DNA from: Novosphingobium sp. 18050
Lineage (GTDB): Bacteria > Pseudomonadota > Alphaproteobacteria > Sphingomonadales > Sphingomonadaceae
Direction: 5' to 3'
Length of the DNA: 64,000 bases
Assembly: GCF_902706195.1 (NCBI RefSeq)
Contig: NZ_CACSJO010000001.1
Location: 62,001 to 126,000 of the forward strand
Of the stretch, positions 57,412 through 64,000 are shown in pieces. Numbering within the stretch: position 1 is the first letter of the stretch; each line of letters starts with the position of its first letter. Made by a program: the position numbers and the translations under genes. The notes beneath the pieces are model-generated. The model was not told the DNA's origin and did no database searches. It saw only the letters and a program-made list of their open reading frames with translations.

Positions 57412-58178
57412 GCCGACACCTGCGCAGCGATTTGCGGCCGGTCGAAGTATACTATGCCGTCGAGCGTATGACCGCCCTTGTCTGCAGCGCGCCCACCAAC
57501 CTGCTTGAAGTTGAATGTCCGCTGCAAATCGAACGCCTGTTCGCGTAGCTTCCGAGCCCAATCAAGGTTCATCGGCCGCGCGTTTGCACCGCTTTCGCCG
57601 CCGACGATAATCCAGTCTGGTGCATTTTTGTCGAGAATGATGGGGCCTAGAAGCGGCTCAAAGCTGCCGAATGTGAACAGCACGTCGGCAAACGTCTTCA
57701 CCTCGGCCAGCTTCATGCGGTCGCGATCGTACTCAGCCTGGTTCGCCATGGTGGCGCCGATGGCGACGTTGCGCGGCAGGAGCCGATTACCTCGCGCCGG
57801 GTCGGTCATCTTGCGGACATTGCCGATGCGCTTCGTCAGCAGCAGCCAGACGAGATTCGGTGTCGCCTCGATCAGCGCGAACAGGTCGCGCCGCCACAGT
57901 TCGTCCACCTCGTTGTCGAACACGTCGGCGAGCGAGGCGCAGAACACAAAGGGGCGGTCGCCAGTGTTGGCCGCGTGTTTGTTCCATTTGCGAGGGTTGC
58001 GCCACGTTGATGCGGCGGTTCGCGATCGATCTTCGCCCGCGCCCCACGAGACGCGGCCATAGCGGTGATCCATCAACACCTCGGCATAGCAGTTATCGCA
58101 AGCTGTGCTGACGGGAGTACACCCAATCCACGGGTTGAACGTGTGATCGGTCCACTCGATCTTGCTGTTCTCAGCCAC
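57408..58178 (-). CDS. DUF5131 (Gp37/Gp68-type) phage protein
   Basis: 256 residues from a GTG (MAENSKIEWTDHTFNPWIGC). The N-terminal three-Cys motif C20-x6-C27-x2-C30 (WIGCTPVSTACDNCYAE) can hold an iron-sulfur cluster, and the family has been compared with radical-SAM folds. VFCASLADVFDNEVDELWR, LTKRIGNVRKM, IIVGGESGANARPM and a Phe/Lys-rich end are family blocks. Its role is unknown, but it recurs next to phage DNA-modification genes, as here. The GTG has GAGGGGG upstream and overlaps the preceding gene. Confidence 0.82.
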   Translation of the reverse strand: MAENSKIEWTDHTFNPWIGCTPVSTACDNCYAEVLMDHRYGRVSWGAGEDRSRTAASTWRNPRKWNKHAANTGDRPFVFCASLADVFDNEVDELWRRDLFALIEATPNLVWLLLTKRIGNVRKMTDPARGNRLLPRNVAIGATMANQAEYDRDRMKLAEVKTFADVLFTFGSFEPLLGPIILDKNAPDWIIVGGESGANARPMNLDWARKLREQAFDLQRTFNFKQVGGRAADKGGHTLDGIVYFDRPQIAAQVSA

Positions 58179-58464
58179 GATCCCCCTCCCCCTCAATCTC
58201 ACCACGCCCGGTCACAGGCACCAGTTCAAGCAAGCTGACGCGAGGCCAGTAGACCCCCTTCGAGCCATACTCCGCGCCAGCACTGTTCAACTTGCGCCCG
58301 CGAACGATGTAGGTTTCGTGGTCACGTGACATCCCGCCGCCGCCGGCATTGGGGAATCCGACATCACCGGGCAAACTCCCGGCGGGCACAATCGCCTCGA
58401 TCACACCGCGCTTGCAGGTGTTCGAACTGGTCCAGCGAACCTTGTCTCCGATCTTCATGCTCAT
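58171..58464 (-). CDS. Small phage protein of unknown function
   Basis: 97 residues from MSMKIGDKVRWTSSNTCKRG. Beta-rich with KIGDKVRWTSS, GVIEAIVPAG, ETYIVRGRKLNSAG and VYWPRVSLLELVPV, suggesting a small SH3/KOW-like barrel. No named family. Overlaps the gene before it and the DUF5131 gene after it. Confidence 0.7.
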   Translation of the reverse strand: MSMKIGDKVRWTSSNTCKRGVIEAIVPAGSLPGDVGFPNAGGGGMSRDHETYIVRGRKLNSAGAEYGSKGVYWPRVSLLELVPVTGRGEIEGEGDRG

Positions 58465-59276
58465 TCGCCGTCCTCCAATTCACCACGCCGCCGCGTAATA
58501 GCCTCACTCAAAGCCTGCTCATCACGCGCGCCGATCTCGTCGCAGAGCCCACGGATGGTGTTGTCGATGTCGCTGAGGCCCGCGAGGTCGGTTGCCGCGG
58601 CGATCTGGTCGAGCAGGTCGGCGGGGGTGGTGGTGTTGGTTTCGCCGCGCTGGGTGTCGGAGGGGCCATCCTGACCATCTGCCGGGCCGAAATATTCTCG
58701 CCGGGTATCGATGGCCGCCTGGCATTCCTTGAACAACTCGGGCCGGTTGGCCTCCAGACCACCCATGTTCTTGGCGCCGCGCATGATCAGCGATTCCAGC
58801 GCGCCCAAGGTCGGCACCTTTCTGACGTTGGCCGTGAACGTGGCTACCCAATTGGCTGCGGCATCCTCCTGCTGCTCGGCCTTGAGCGGCAGAATCTTGA
58901 TCCCCGCCTTCTTGCCCTTCGTCTTCATGACGACGACGACAGTTTCCTTGTCGATGCCACTCATGTGGCTGATGCGGATGCCGCCGGTTTCCAGCCCGCC
59001 GAACGTCACCTTGTCGTCGCGGTAGAGGGTCATCGACTTGCCGACGTACTCGTTGGCGTACCGGCCCCAGACACCCATCAGGACGCGGCGGATCGTCTTG
59101 CACGGCTTGAACGGCTTGCCGTTGTCGCCCTGGTAGAAGATCGACACCGGCTGATCGCCATCGCTGCCGGCGACACGCGTGATGGTGATGGTGCGCGGCG
59201 CGCCGATCAGGTCGTCCGCGTTGAGCTGGTCCGACTTCGCTTCGACGAAGCGGGACATATCGATCATGTCGTTCAT
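58461..59276 (-). CDS. Phage protein of unknown function next to the exonuclease genes
   Basis: 271 residues starting MNDMIDMSRFVEAKSDQLNA (an internal ATG for MIDMSRF also exists). The first half is beta-rich and conserved in feel: DDLIGAPRTITITRVAGSDG, GVWGRYANEYVGKSMTLYRD and VTFGGLETGGIRISHMSG. The second half is helical and acidic, ending RRRGELEDGE. Placed directly after a YqaJ-type exonuclease and an ExoX-type exonuclease, it is a candidate single-strand-binding or annealing partner, but this rests on position only. Confidence 0.78.
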   Translation of the reverse strand: MNDMIDMSRFVEAKSDQLNADDLIGAPRTITITRVAGSDGDQPVSIFYQGDNGKPFKPCKTIRRVLMGVWGRYANEYVGKSMTLYRDDKVTFGGLETGGIRISHMSGIDKETVVVVMKTKGKKAGIKILPLKAEQQEDAAANWVATFTANVRKVPTLGALESLIMRGAKNMGGLEANRPELFKECQAAIDTRREYFGPADGQDGPSDTQRGETNTTTPADLLDQIAAATDLAGLSDIDNTIRGLCDEIGARDEQALSEAITRRRGELEDGE

Positions 59277-59974
59277 GCGCGTGCTCCATTGTCCCGGCGC
59301 TCAATCTCGCGCCGTGCATTCCACTTGAGGTCTTCGGCCATGTCGGGCTGGCGCAGCATCCATCCGAGGAACCCGGCCTCGACCTCGCTCCACGGCTTGT
59401 CCCGGAACTTGCCGATCGGGCAGCGCGGCAGGAGGCGCGGTTCCTTGGTCCACGCGACCATCTGCTTGCCGGTCACGCCGGTATCGAACAGGGCCTTGAG
59501 GATGTGGGCCGTCACGTAGGCATCCGGTCCGGCGCGGTGCGCAGGCTGGGTCAGCGCATGGTCGGGCGCGATCTTGCCGGCATCCTCCAGCCAGTACCGC
59601 AGCGCGCCGTTGTTGTGCGCCGGGGCCTCGGGCCAGACCCGCAGCGCCACCTTGTACGTGCAGATCACCGGCACCGGGCTTTCGAAGAATTGGGTTTCGA
59701 ACTCGGCGTTGTGGGCAGCGATAGCGTCTGCCGCATTGGTCCGGTTGAACATCAGCGCGGGATCGAACGGCGCCCACTCCTGGCATTCGGCGAGGCTGAT
59801 GTGGTGGACGGCGCGCACCTGCGGCGGCATTTCCTTGACCTTGCAGAGCCACGACGCGGGCGCCTCGATCAGGCCCGTATCAAGGTGCAGATCGCAGGTT
59901 GCGGCCTCGCACACCTCGGCTTCGGGCAGATCGACACCACTGGTTTCAAAATCGATGACACGAATGATGGTCAC
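59273..59974 (-). CDS. ExoX-type DEDDh 3'-5' exonuclease
   Basis: 233 residues from a GTG whose GTGA overlaps the YqaJ stop. The DnaQ-like fold shows D8/E10 (RVIDFETSG), IAAHNAEFETQFF and the HxAxxDAYVTAHIL motif with the last His/Asp, as in ExoX. It probably processes DNA ends in phage recombination with the YqaJ nuclease. A C-terminal helical extension (about 165-233) is longer than in E. coli ExoX (220 residues). Confidence 0.85.
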   Translation of the reverse strand: MTIIRVIDFETSGVDLPEAEVCEAATCDLHLDTGLIEAPASWLCKVKEMPPQVRAVHHISLAECQEWAPFDPALMFNRTNAADAIAAHNAEFETQFFESPVPVICTYKVALRVWPEAPAHNNGALRYWLEDAGKIAPDHALTQPAHRAGPDAYVTAHILKALFDTGVTGKQMVAWTKEPRLLPRCPIGKFRDKPWSEVEAGFLGWMLRQPDMAEDLKWNARREIERRDNGARA

Positions 59975-60690
59975 AGGATGATCTCCAGTGCTTCCCGGCG
60001 CTCGGTGTCGATGACCTTGGGCATGGCTACGAGGGTCGCGCGGTACTCGCGCTCCTTCTCGGCAAGGCGCGCTTCGAACGCGGTGCAGGCGGCAAGGATC
60101 GCGCCCTGGATGAGCGGATCGGCCTCGACCCGCTTGACGAACATCGGCAGCCCGCCCGAGTACGAGATGAAGTCGATCCACTTGCGCTCGCTGACCAGCA
60201 GACCGGTTTGCAGTTGGAGCATGTACTCTTCCGGCACCGTGTCCTCGGCGATGGTCTGGACCTGATACTTGCCGGCGCGCGACTTCACCTCGATCAGGCC
60301 GTCATCACCGACCAGACCGTCCGGGGAATAGCCGATGGTGAAGCCCCAGCGGTCGTTCGTGATAAAACCCGTTTCGACGACGGGCGCGAAGTTCTCTTCG
60401 TAGGCGGCACGCGCGTAGATCTCATCTTCCTGCCCGCGCAGCATCGCGTCGGACACGTACTGCGGCTCGACAAACCCGGAGATACGCTGGAACAGCAGTT
60501 CGTAAACGTGGGCGCGGGTCTTTTCGTTGTCGGCGGTCTTGAGCGACTTGACCGTCAGCAGGTGCTTCATTTCGGAAGCGGTGATCAGGCCGCAGCGGGC
60601 AGCAAGCCATTCGTCCGAACCCTGGATCAGGTCGTTGTGGGTGATGGGGCCGCCGACGCGGGCCGCTTCAATCTTGGTCTGAGCGTTCAA
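59971..60690 (-). CDS. YqaJ-type viral recombinase (exonuclease)
   Basis: 239 residues from a TTG. The YqaJ/lambda-exonuclease fold has QGSDEWLAARCGLITAS at the start and the PD-(D/E)xK active site in GYSPDGLVGDDGLIEVKSRAG (D124, E134, K136). In lambda the homologue resects double-strand ends for Red recombination; here it would pair with a still unidentified annealing protein. It starts a run with ExoX and the unknown 271-residue protein. Confidence 0.9.
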   Translation of the reverse strand: MNAQTKIEAARVGGPITHNDLIQGSDEWLAARCGLITASEMKHLLTVKSLKTADNEKTRAHVYELLFQRISGFVEPQYVSDAMLRGQEDEIYARAAYEENFAPVVETGFITNDRWGFTIGYSPDGLVGDDGLIEVKSRAGKYQVQTIAEDTVPEEYMLQLQTGLLVSERKWIDFISYSGGLPMFVKRVEADPLIQGAILAACTAFEARLAEKEREYRATLVAMPKVIDTERREALEIIL

Positions 60691-60860
60691 CGGACATCTC
60701 CGGTATCCCCGGCGGCAGCTTCGATGCGCGCGGGGGTGTGGGCCTCAGCCTGGGGGGACTGCGAAGCGGCGGGAGAAGAAAACTGAGCCCAAGCAGCGAC
60801 ACCGATGAGCAGCGCGGTGAAGATGATCGCGGCGATTGCGCCGTGGAGGGCGGCGGTCAT
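60687..60860 (-). CDS. 57-residue single-span membrane protein
   Basis: MTAALHGAIAAIIFTALLIG starts with a membrane span; a Pro/Ala-rich tail ends IEAAAGDTGDVR. Its ATG is inside the stop of the gene before it and its stop overlaps the TTG of the YqaJ gene, so it is held in the overlap chain. It is below the usual length limit for gene calls. Confidence 0.75.
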   Translation of the reverse strand: MTAALHGAIAAIIFTALLIGVAAWAQFSSPAASQSPQAEAHTPARIEAAAGDTGDVR

Positions 60861-61243
60861 GGTACGATGACCTCTCCAGCGTGGAGGATCGTCATGTCGC
60901 GCTTGCGCAACGCGGCTTTGAATGCCGAGACGAATTCAGGAGCCGCCGCGCCATACGCTTCACGCAGGCATTCCTGCACCGGATCGACGCCATGCGGATG
61001 AGCGTCACGGATATGGTCGGCCAGCCCTGTAATCTTGACGCGTCGCGAGCACTGCGGACAGTTCGTCTTGCCCGGGTTCAGCTTGCCACCAGTCGGATTC
61101 GGCAGCGCATGGTGAGCGCCACGATCCCGTGCGCACTGGTTGGAGCAATAGCGCGGCATTCCGTCGCCGCCGTCCATGTCGATGAAGGAACCGCAGCACT
61201 CGCAAAGGGTGCCGTCGAGCATCATTTCGGCGTACTCGCCCAT
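60857..61243 (-). CDS. Phage zinc-finger-like protein of unknown function
   Basis: 128 residues. Two Cys clusters: GTLCECCGSFIDMDGGDGMP with RYCSNQCARDRG near the start, and CPQCSRRVKITGLADHIRDA further on, the latter like a C2H2-type knuckle. The C-terminal half is helical (PEFVSAFKAALRKRD). A DNA- or RNA-contacting role is plausible but unproven. Overlaps the membrane micro-protein by four bases. Confidence 0.75.
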   Translation of the reverse strand: MGEYAEMMLDGTLCECCGSFIDMDGGDGMPRYCSNQCARDRGAHHALPNPTGGKLNPGKTNCPQCSRRVKITGLADHIRDAHPHGVDPVQECLREAYGAAAPEFVSAFKAALRKRDMTILHAGEVIVP

Positions 61244-61413
61244 CAGTTAGCTCCACGAACAAAGAGGAAAAGGACGCCCGCGACGATCCACGGGGTGACT
61301 GCCACCGCGACCAGCGCGTTGTACGTCGGCTGCCAAACCGCATCGTCTTCAAGCAGCGGCTTGATCTTGCCGTGCCAGTGGCGGCGCATGGCGGTGGGGG
61401 TGTGGTCGATCAT
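61243..61413 (-). CDS. 56-residue single-span membrane protein
   Basis: From MIDHTPTAMRRHWHGKIK, with one C-terminal span (LVAVAVTPWIVAGVLFLFV). It overlaps the zinc-finger gene by one base (TGATG) and the preceding gene by four. No family recognised. Confidence 0.7.
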   Translation of the reverse strand: MIDHTPTAMRRHWHGKIKPLLEDDAVWQPTYNALVAVAVTPWIVAGVLFLFVRGAN

Positions 61414-61598
61414 GACGGCTTCCCGACGATCAGGCGCCATGTCAGTGCCATGAGGGTGACCGATGTTACTGCGAAGAAAATGCGGATTGCGAGCCAAGGC
61501 CAAAACGCGACGCTGGCGTAGCTTTCCATCTGCTCGTCAGCGCGCAGGCCGATAAGCAGCATCAGGACAAGCGCGAGGGCCTGAGAGAACTTCATCAC
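61410..61598 (-). CDS. 62-residue membrane protein
   Basis: GTG-ATG start (MMKFSQALALVLMLLIGLRA). Two hydrophobic segments (about 5-18 and 30-52, FWPWLAIRIFFAVTSVTLMA). Unknown function. Linked to neighbours by four-base overlaps. Confidence 0.7.
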   Translation of the reverse strand: MMKFSQALALVLMLLIGLRADEQMESYASVAFWPWLAIRIFFAVTSVTLMALTWRLIVGKPS

Positions 61599-62053
61599 CC
61601 CTGCCCTCCATTGCTCGGAGGGGCTTCGGGCTTCTCCATGAAGTGCGTCGGGACCACCTCGATCTGGCGATACTCATTCTGGCACTCGTCAATGCGTGTG
61701 CCCGGCTTGTGGAACAGCCCTGCTACGAACCAACGGCCATTCCAGCGGAAACCATCGCCTGTGCATCGATCCCATTCAGGACCCCATGCGAGGCGGCAGA
61801 AGAAGTATTTGCCTTTCACCTCAGGCGCGCTCGCAATGTCCTGCCAGCCTGCCGCCTGAGCGGGGGCGGGTCGGGAAAGGTCAGCCAGAAGGAAAGCGAT
61901 GACATTCTCGGCGTCGTCATGTTTCCAATCGGACGCATCCCGTACGCTCGCTGCGCCAAGCAGAAGTCGCTTCACCCTATCGTCATGAGGCTCAGGATTG
62001 GCCTGTAACCATTGGATGAGGAGCTCCACCCCACTGTTCTCCGCCGCGCTCAT
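61595..62053 (-). CDS. Phage protein of unknown function
   Basis: 152 residues from MSAAENSGVELLIQWLQANP. The N-terminal helical part is followed by a compact region WQDIASAPEVKGKYFFCRL, then CTGDGFRWNGRWFVAGLFH, a type of short DUF551-like domain often seen in phage early regions. No defined role. ATGA-type overlap with both neighbours. Confidence 0.7.
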   Translation of the reverse strand: MSAAENSGVELLIQWLQANPEPHDDRVKRLLLGAASVRDASDWKHDDAENVIAFLLADLSRPAPAQAAGWQDIASAPEVKGKYFFCRLAWGPEWDRCTGDGFRWNGRWFVAGLFHKPGTRIDECQNEYRQIEVVPTHFMEKPEAPPSNGGQG

Positions 62054-62391
62054 GCCTGGGTGCCTTTCGCGCGGGCGATGGCGGTCCGGGCAGCATTGAT
62101 CTTGCCGCTGACGAACTCCCATTCCGGGTTGCCGCTGGCGTTGCTTTCGGCGGTGGCGAGGATTCCGCTCAAGCCTTCGAGGGCGGTCAACATCTCAGGC
62201 GCACCAGAGAAAAGGGCCGCGTTTGCCTTGACCTGAGCGCGCGAGATATCGCCAGTGCTGGACGGGAACGGCAAGCTGGCAACAACGCGCCAGTCCCAAG
62301 CATCTTTACCAGCCTCGACGATCCACAGCTCGCCATCCAAGGGCTCTTCGACCGCGAACGGGCCGGGGGTGTGGGTAACGCCCATGCTCAA
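62050..62391 (-). CDS. Phage protein of unknown function
   Basis: 113 residues starting with TTG (MSMGVTHTPGPFAVEEPLDG; an ATG two codons later is possible). It carries KANAALFSGAPEMLTALEGL, a pattern common in small phage early proteins (AANAxLIAAAPELLEAL) without known role. Confidence 0.7.
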   Translation of the reverse strand: MSMGVTHTPGPFAVEEPLDGELWIVEAGKDAWDWRVVASLPFPSSTGDISRAQVKANAALFSGAPEMLTALEGLSGILATAESNASGNPEWEFVSGKINAARTAIARAKGTQA

Positions 62392-62708
62392 AACCCCTCC
62401 ATCAGCGCATCACGGCGGGCCTCGGCGCGCCACTCGGCGGCGCAAGCCATCTCGGCCGCGTAATCTTCCAGGCAGTCTTCGAAAAACGTCTCGTCAAAGT
62501 CGCCCGCCGCGTACCCAGCAGGCAGCGTGACGGTCGGATCGACGGGAACGATGGACACGATCTCCACCGAAGCAGGTTCGGGCGGGTCGATCATGGTCCC
62601 GGCATGGCCGCGATGCGCGGTGTACGTGACGCGAACCTCTGCCTCGACTTCGTTGCCGACGCTGTCATGCCACATGGCTGCGGCCTTGAGGGTGTAGCGC
62701 TGGCTCAT
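62388..62708 (-). CDS. Phage protein of unknown function
   Basis: 106 residues from MSQRYTLKAAAMWHDSVGN. Beta-rich first part (EVEAEVRVTYTAHRGHAGT, VEIVSIVPVDPTVTL) and an acidic helical end (FEDCLEDYAAEMACAAEW). Not recognised. Confidence 0.68.
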   Translation of the reverse strand: MSQRYTLKAAAMWHDSVGNEVEAEVRVTYTAHRGHAGTMIDPPEPASVEIVSIVPVDPTVTLPAGYAAGDFDETFFEDCLEDYAAEMACAAEWRAEARRDALMEGF

Positions 62709-62893
62709 GACGCACGTCCTTTCGCGAGGTCCATGTCGGCCTCCTCGATCGCCGCGAGCAGCGAGTTGTTGGTGGTGGGCTGTCCCAGATCCGCCAGAAC
62801 TTCGGCGATCAGGTCGTAGGCGATGCCGATACGGCCATCGATCCAGCCATTGTTGCCCTCGTAGGCCGGGCGCAGGTGTTGGACTGCGATCAT
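62705..62893 (-). CDS. Small phage protein of unknown function
   Basis: 62 residues, MIAVQHLRPAYEGNNGWIDG then a helical IAYDLIAEVLADLGQ and ending LAKGRAS. Not recognised; overlaps neighbours by four bases. Confidence 0.65.
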   Translation of the reverse strand: MIAVQHLRPAYEGNNGWIDGRIGIAYDLIAEVLADLGQPTTNNSLLAAIEEADMDLAKGRAS

Positions 62894-63081
62894 GCTGCGA
62901 GCCTTTCGACAAAGCAGAGGTTGCGCTGAGCGATCAGCACGGCGCCCTTTGCGATCACCATGTTCAGGTATTCGTCGCGCGCCGGATAATCGGCAGGCAG
63001 ACGCAGCGCTTCGATGAGGTTTTCGAGGTTGCCAGCGATCTGGGCCTCAATCTGCTCACGGCCGGTCAGGACATTCCTCAC
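62890..63081 (-). CDS. Small phage protein of unknown function
   Basis: 63 residues with a GTG start, wholly helical (REQIEAQIAGNLENLIEALR) and ending RNLCFVERLAA. Not recognised; overlaps neighbours by four bases. Confidence 0.65.
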   Translation of the reverse strand: MRNVLTGREQIEAQIAGNLENLIEALRLPADYPARDEYLNMVIAKGAVLIAQRNLCFVERLAA

Positions 63082-63440
63082 GCCGCAGCCCTCCCCGCAA
63101 AAGCCGTCCGCACAACCTCGATCCGCTCGAACAGAAGGCCCGGAGTGGTGTTGGTGTGAGCGGCAATCAGCGCGTCGATACGGTTCCGGTGGGTCGGGCT
63201 CTCGTTCGTCGGCGCGCCCGTGGTCAGGCTGCGGAAGATCGCCTTGTAGCCGTAGCTTTCGCCGGGCTTGAGCCAGCCCCGGTCGAGAGCGCGCGCTTCG
63301 TAAGCCGCGTCCTCACCGACGATGGAGGCAATGGCGATGTCGGACAGGCCGAGGGGGGCAATGCCAGCAACGTCAGCAGCCTTCGCCGCCAGCGCCTGCT
63401 CGGTTTCCTGCGCGAGGAAGGAGGGGGCGAACATGTTCAT
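63078..63440 (-). CDS. Phage protein of unknown function
   Basis: 120 residues, MNMFAPSFLAQETEQALAAK start. Helical with LSDIAIASIVGEDAAYEARA and a Gly/Tyr-containing middle (RGWLKPGESYGYKAIFRSL). No recognised family. Confidence 0.68.
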   Translation of the reverse strand: MNMFAPSFLAQETEQALAAKAADVAGIAPLGLSDIAIASIVGEDAAYEARALDRGWLKPGESYGYKAIFRSLTTGAPTNESPTHRNRIDALIAAHTNTTPGLLFERIEVVRTAFAGRAAA

Positions 63441-63793
63441 GCTGCGGTCGCCTTGGTGAGGGCGGCGTCGATCTTGGCCCTCAGTGCAATGAGCGCCTTT
63501 TGGTCGTCGGACGGCGTGCCATCGCTGTCATCAGACATGACCGCCATGTCGGCGAGCCCCTTGGCCTCGGCCAGCGCTTCGTAAAGCTCAGGCGCGGCGG
63601 CAGCCTTAAGCGCTGCCGAAGCGAGGTCGCGGGCCGCGAACTCGCCGACTACTTCATGCAGCGCGAAGATGGGATTACCAGCGCCAGCTGAGATATAGCC
63701 GAGGGGCCATTCTTCGCCGGCTACGTTGGTGCGGAAAGCGCCATGCGGCTCAAATAGCCAAGGACCTTCCGGAAATTTCGTGGTGACTGACAC
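63437..63793 (-). CDS. First gene of the phage leftward operon, unknown function
   Basis: 118 residues from a GTG with AGGAG nine bases upstream. Beta-rich start (FPEGPWLFEPHGAFRTNVAG) then helical AARDLASAALKAAAAPELYE with the APELYEAL pattern shared with another gene of the operon. It is the first gene after the promoter/operator region. Confidence 0.7.
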   Translation of the reverse strand: MSVTTKFPEGPWLFEPHGAFRTNVAGEEWPLGYISAGAGNPIFALHEVVGEFAARDLASAALKAAAAPELYEALAEAKGLADMAVMSDDSDGTPSDDQKALIALRAKIDAALTKATAA

Positions 63794-63832
63794 TGTGCCG
63801 ATCTCCTAGGCCGGGGTGGCCTGTTGGAAACC

Positions 63833-63861
63833 TTAGTGTACCCTCACAAGGTACGTGTCAA
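63833..63861 (-). promoter_or_regulatory. Promoter of the phage leftward operon
   Basis: On the minus strand a perfect TTGACA (63856-63861) is followed by CACTAA at 17 bases (63833-63838) or TACACT at 15 bases (63835-63840). The first operator palindrome occupies the spacer, as in repressible early phage promoters. Confidence 0.75.
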
Positions 63862-63894
63862 CAAAATAAATGTACCCTTACAAGGTACGTGTCA
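63837..63894. repeat. Tandem operator repeats controlling the phage early promoter
   Basis: Two copies of TGTACCC-T-Y-ACAAGG-type 24-mers (63837-63860 and 63871-63894), differing at one base, 34 bases apart. Each holds the palindrome GTACC-N7-GGTAC (63838-63854 and 63872-63888). A half-site GGGTACG lies at 63916-63922. Layout matches repressor-binding sites of a lambda-like early promoter. Confidence 0.8.
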
Positions 63895-63975
63895 CCACCT
63901 TTTACGAATCACCTAGGGTACGTTGGCAACTCATTGGCGTGTAGGAAACAACTCATGTCGGCGGACGCCGGGCAA

Positions 63976-64000
63976 GAAAAAGCCCCGCCGAAGCGAGGCT
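63976..64000 (-). terminator. Rho-independent terminator of a leftward gene beyond the window edge
   Basis: On the minus strand AGCCTCGC-TTCG-GCGGGGCT followed by TTTTT. It would end a gene coming from the right, just upstream of the phage operator region. The stem reaches the last base of the window. Confidence 0.7.

Noticed and set aside
63837..63894. Possible CRISPR-like repeat pair
   Set aside because: Only two copies, ten bases apart, each palindromic and overlapping a promoter; operator sites explain them.
63955..64000. ATG with AGGAAA upstream that could begin a rightward gene (MSADAGQEKAPPKRG)
   Set aside because: Only 15 codons are visible and the same bases form a clear leftward terminator hairpin at the window edge. 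A phage repressor start here cannot be excluded but is not supported.

Overview
This is high-GC chromosomal DNA from an alphaproteobacterium, most probably order Sphingomonadales (Novosphingobium/Sphingobium type). The evidence is the gene order and family set: carA-X-carB-greA, GatB/YqeY-dnaG-rpoD, rpiB-glyA-nrdR-trmJ, and a PpiD-trpE-...-trpGDC-moaC-moeA-lexA run. It also carries alphaproteobacterial signals, a GTTC-N7-GTTC LexA box and a ROSE-type RNA thermometer. The genus is inference, and no frameshifted housekeeping gene was seen.

Host part, left to right. 1-1.2 kb holds three small membrane proteins of envelope/holin type. 1.3-7.3 kb holds a DUF4170 gene converging on the leftward carA / unknown / carB / greA group (carbamoyl phosphate synthesis and transcript-cleavage factor). 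7.5-12.3 kb is the macromolecular-synthesis group (YqeY-like, unknown, dnaG, rpoD) with a strong terminator. 12.3-14.4 kb has a Kazal-type lipoprotein and a membrane M28 peptidase, both leftward. 14.6-19.4 kb has rpiB, glyA, a small membrane protein, nrdR, trmJ, a secreted small protein, rpsD and a short unknown gene. 19.4-25.4 kb (leftward) has an S9 peptidase, tgt, a DUF481 outer-membrane protein and an ABC-2 transporter pair. 25.6-27.4 kb (leftward) has tRNA-Arg(CCU), DUF1178, a nitrilase-family amidase and grxC. 27.5-29.2 kb has an hsp20 gene behind a sigma32-like promoter and a ROSE element, then an AEC transporter. 29.2-34.5 kb (leftward) has an atypical adenosine-deaminase-family enzyme, a Gfo/Idh oxidoreductase, pyrG, secG and tpiA. 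34.9-44.5 kb (rightward) has ppiD, the split trp cluster, moaC, moeA and SOS-regulated lexA. 44.5-49.9 kb has comEC (leftward) diverging from gltX, then gltA and a small membrane protein.

49.9-53.9 kb is a leftward four-gene group that deserves attention. A histidine-kinase-like protein has Pro where the phosphoacceptor His should be, and an Hpt-like protein has Met where its phosphoacceptor His should be. Between them lie an unrecognised 318-residue protein and a membrane protein with a degenerate nucleotidyltransferase-like head.

53.95-64 kb is the left arm of a prophage. Twenty-four leftward genes form an almost unbroken chain of 1-17 base overlaps, laid out like the lambda PL operon. A promoter with tandem operators sits at the right end. 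Then come many small proteins, a YqaJ-type exonuclease and an ExoX-type exonuclease, nucleic-acid-modification genes (DUF5131, a cytosine-methyltransferase-like protein, an adenine methyltransferase), an acyl-carrier-like protein without its serine, an excisionase-like protein and a tyrosine integrase next to the presumed attachment site. The prophage continues beyond the right edge.
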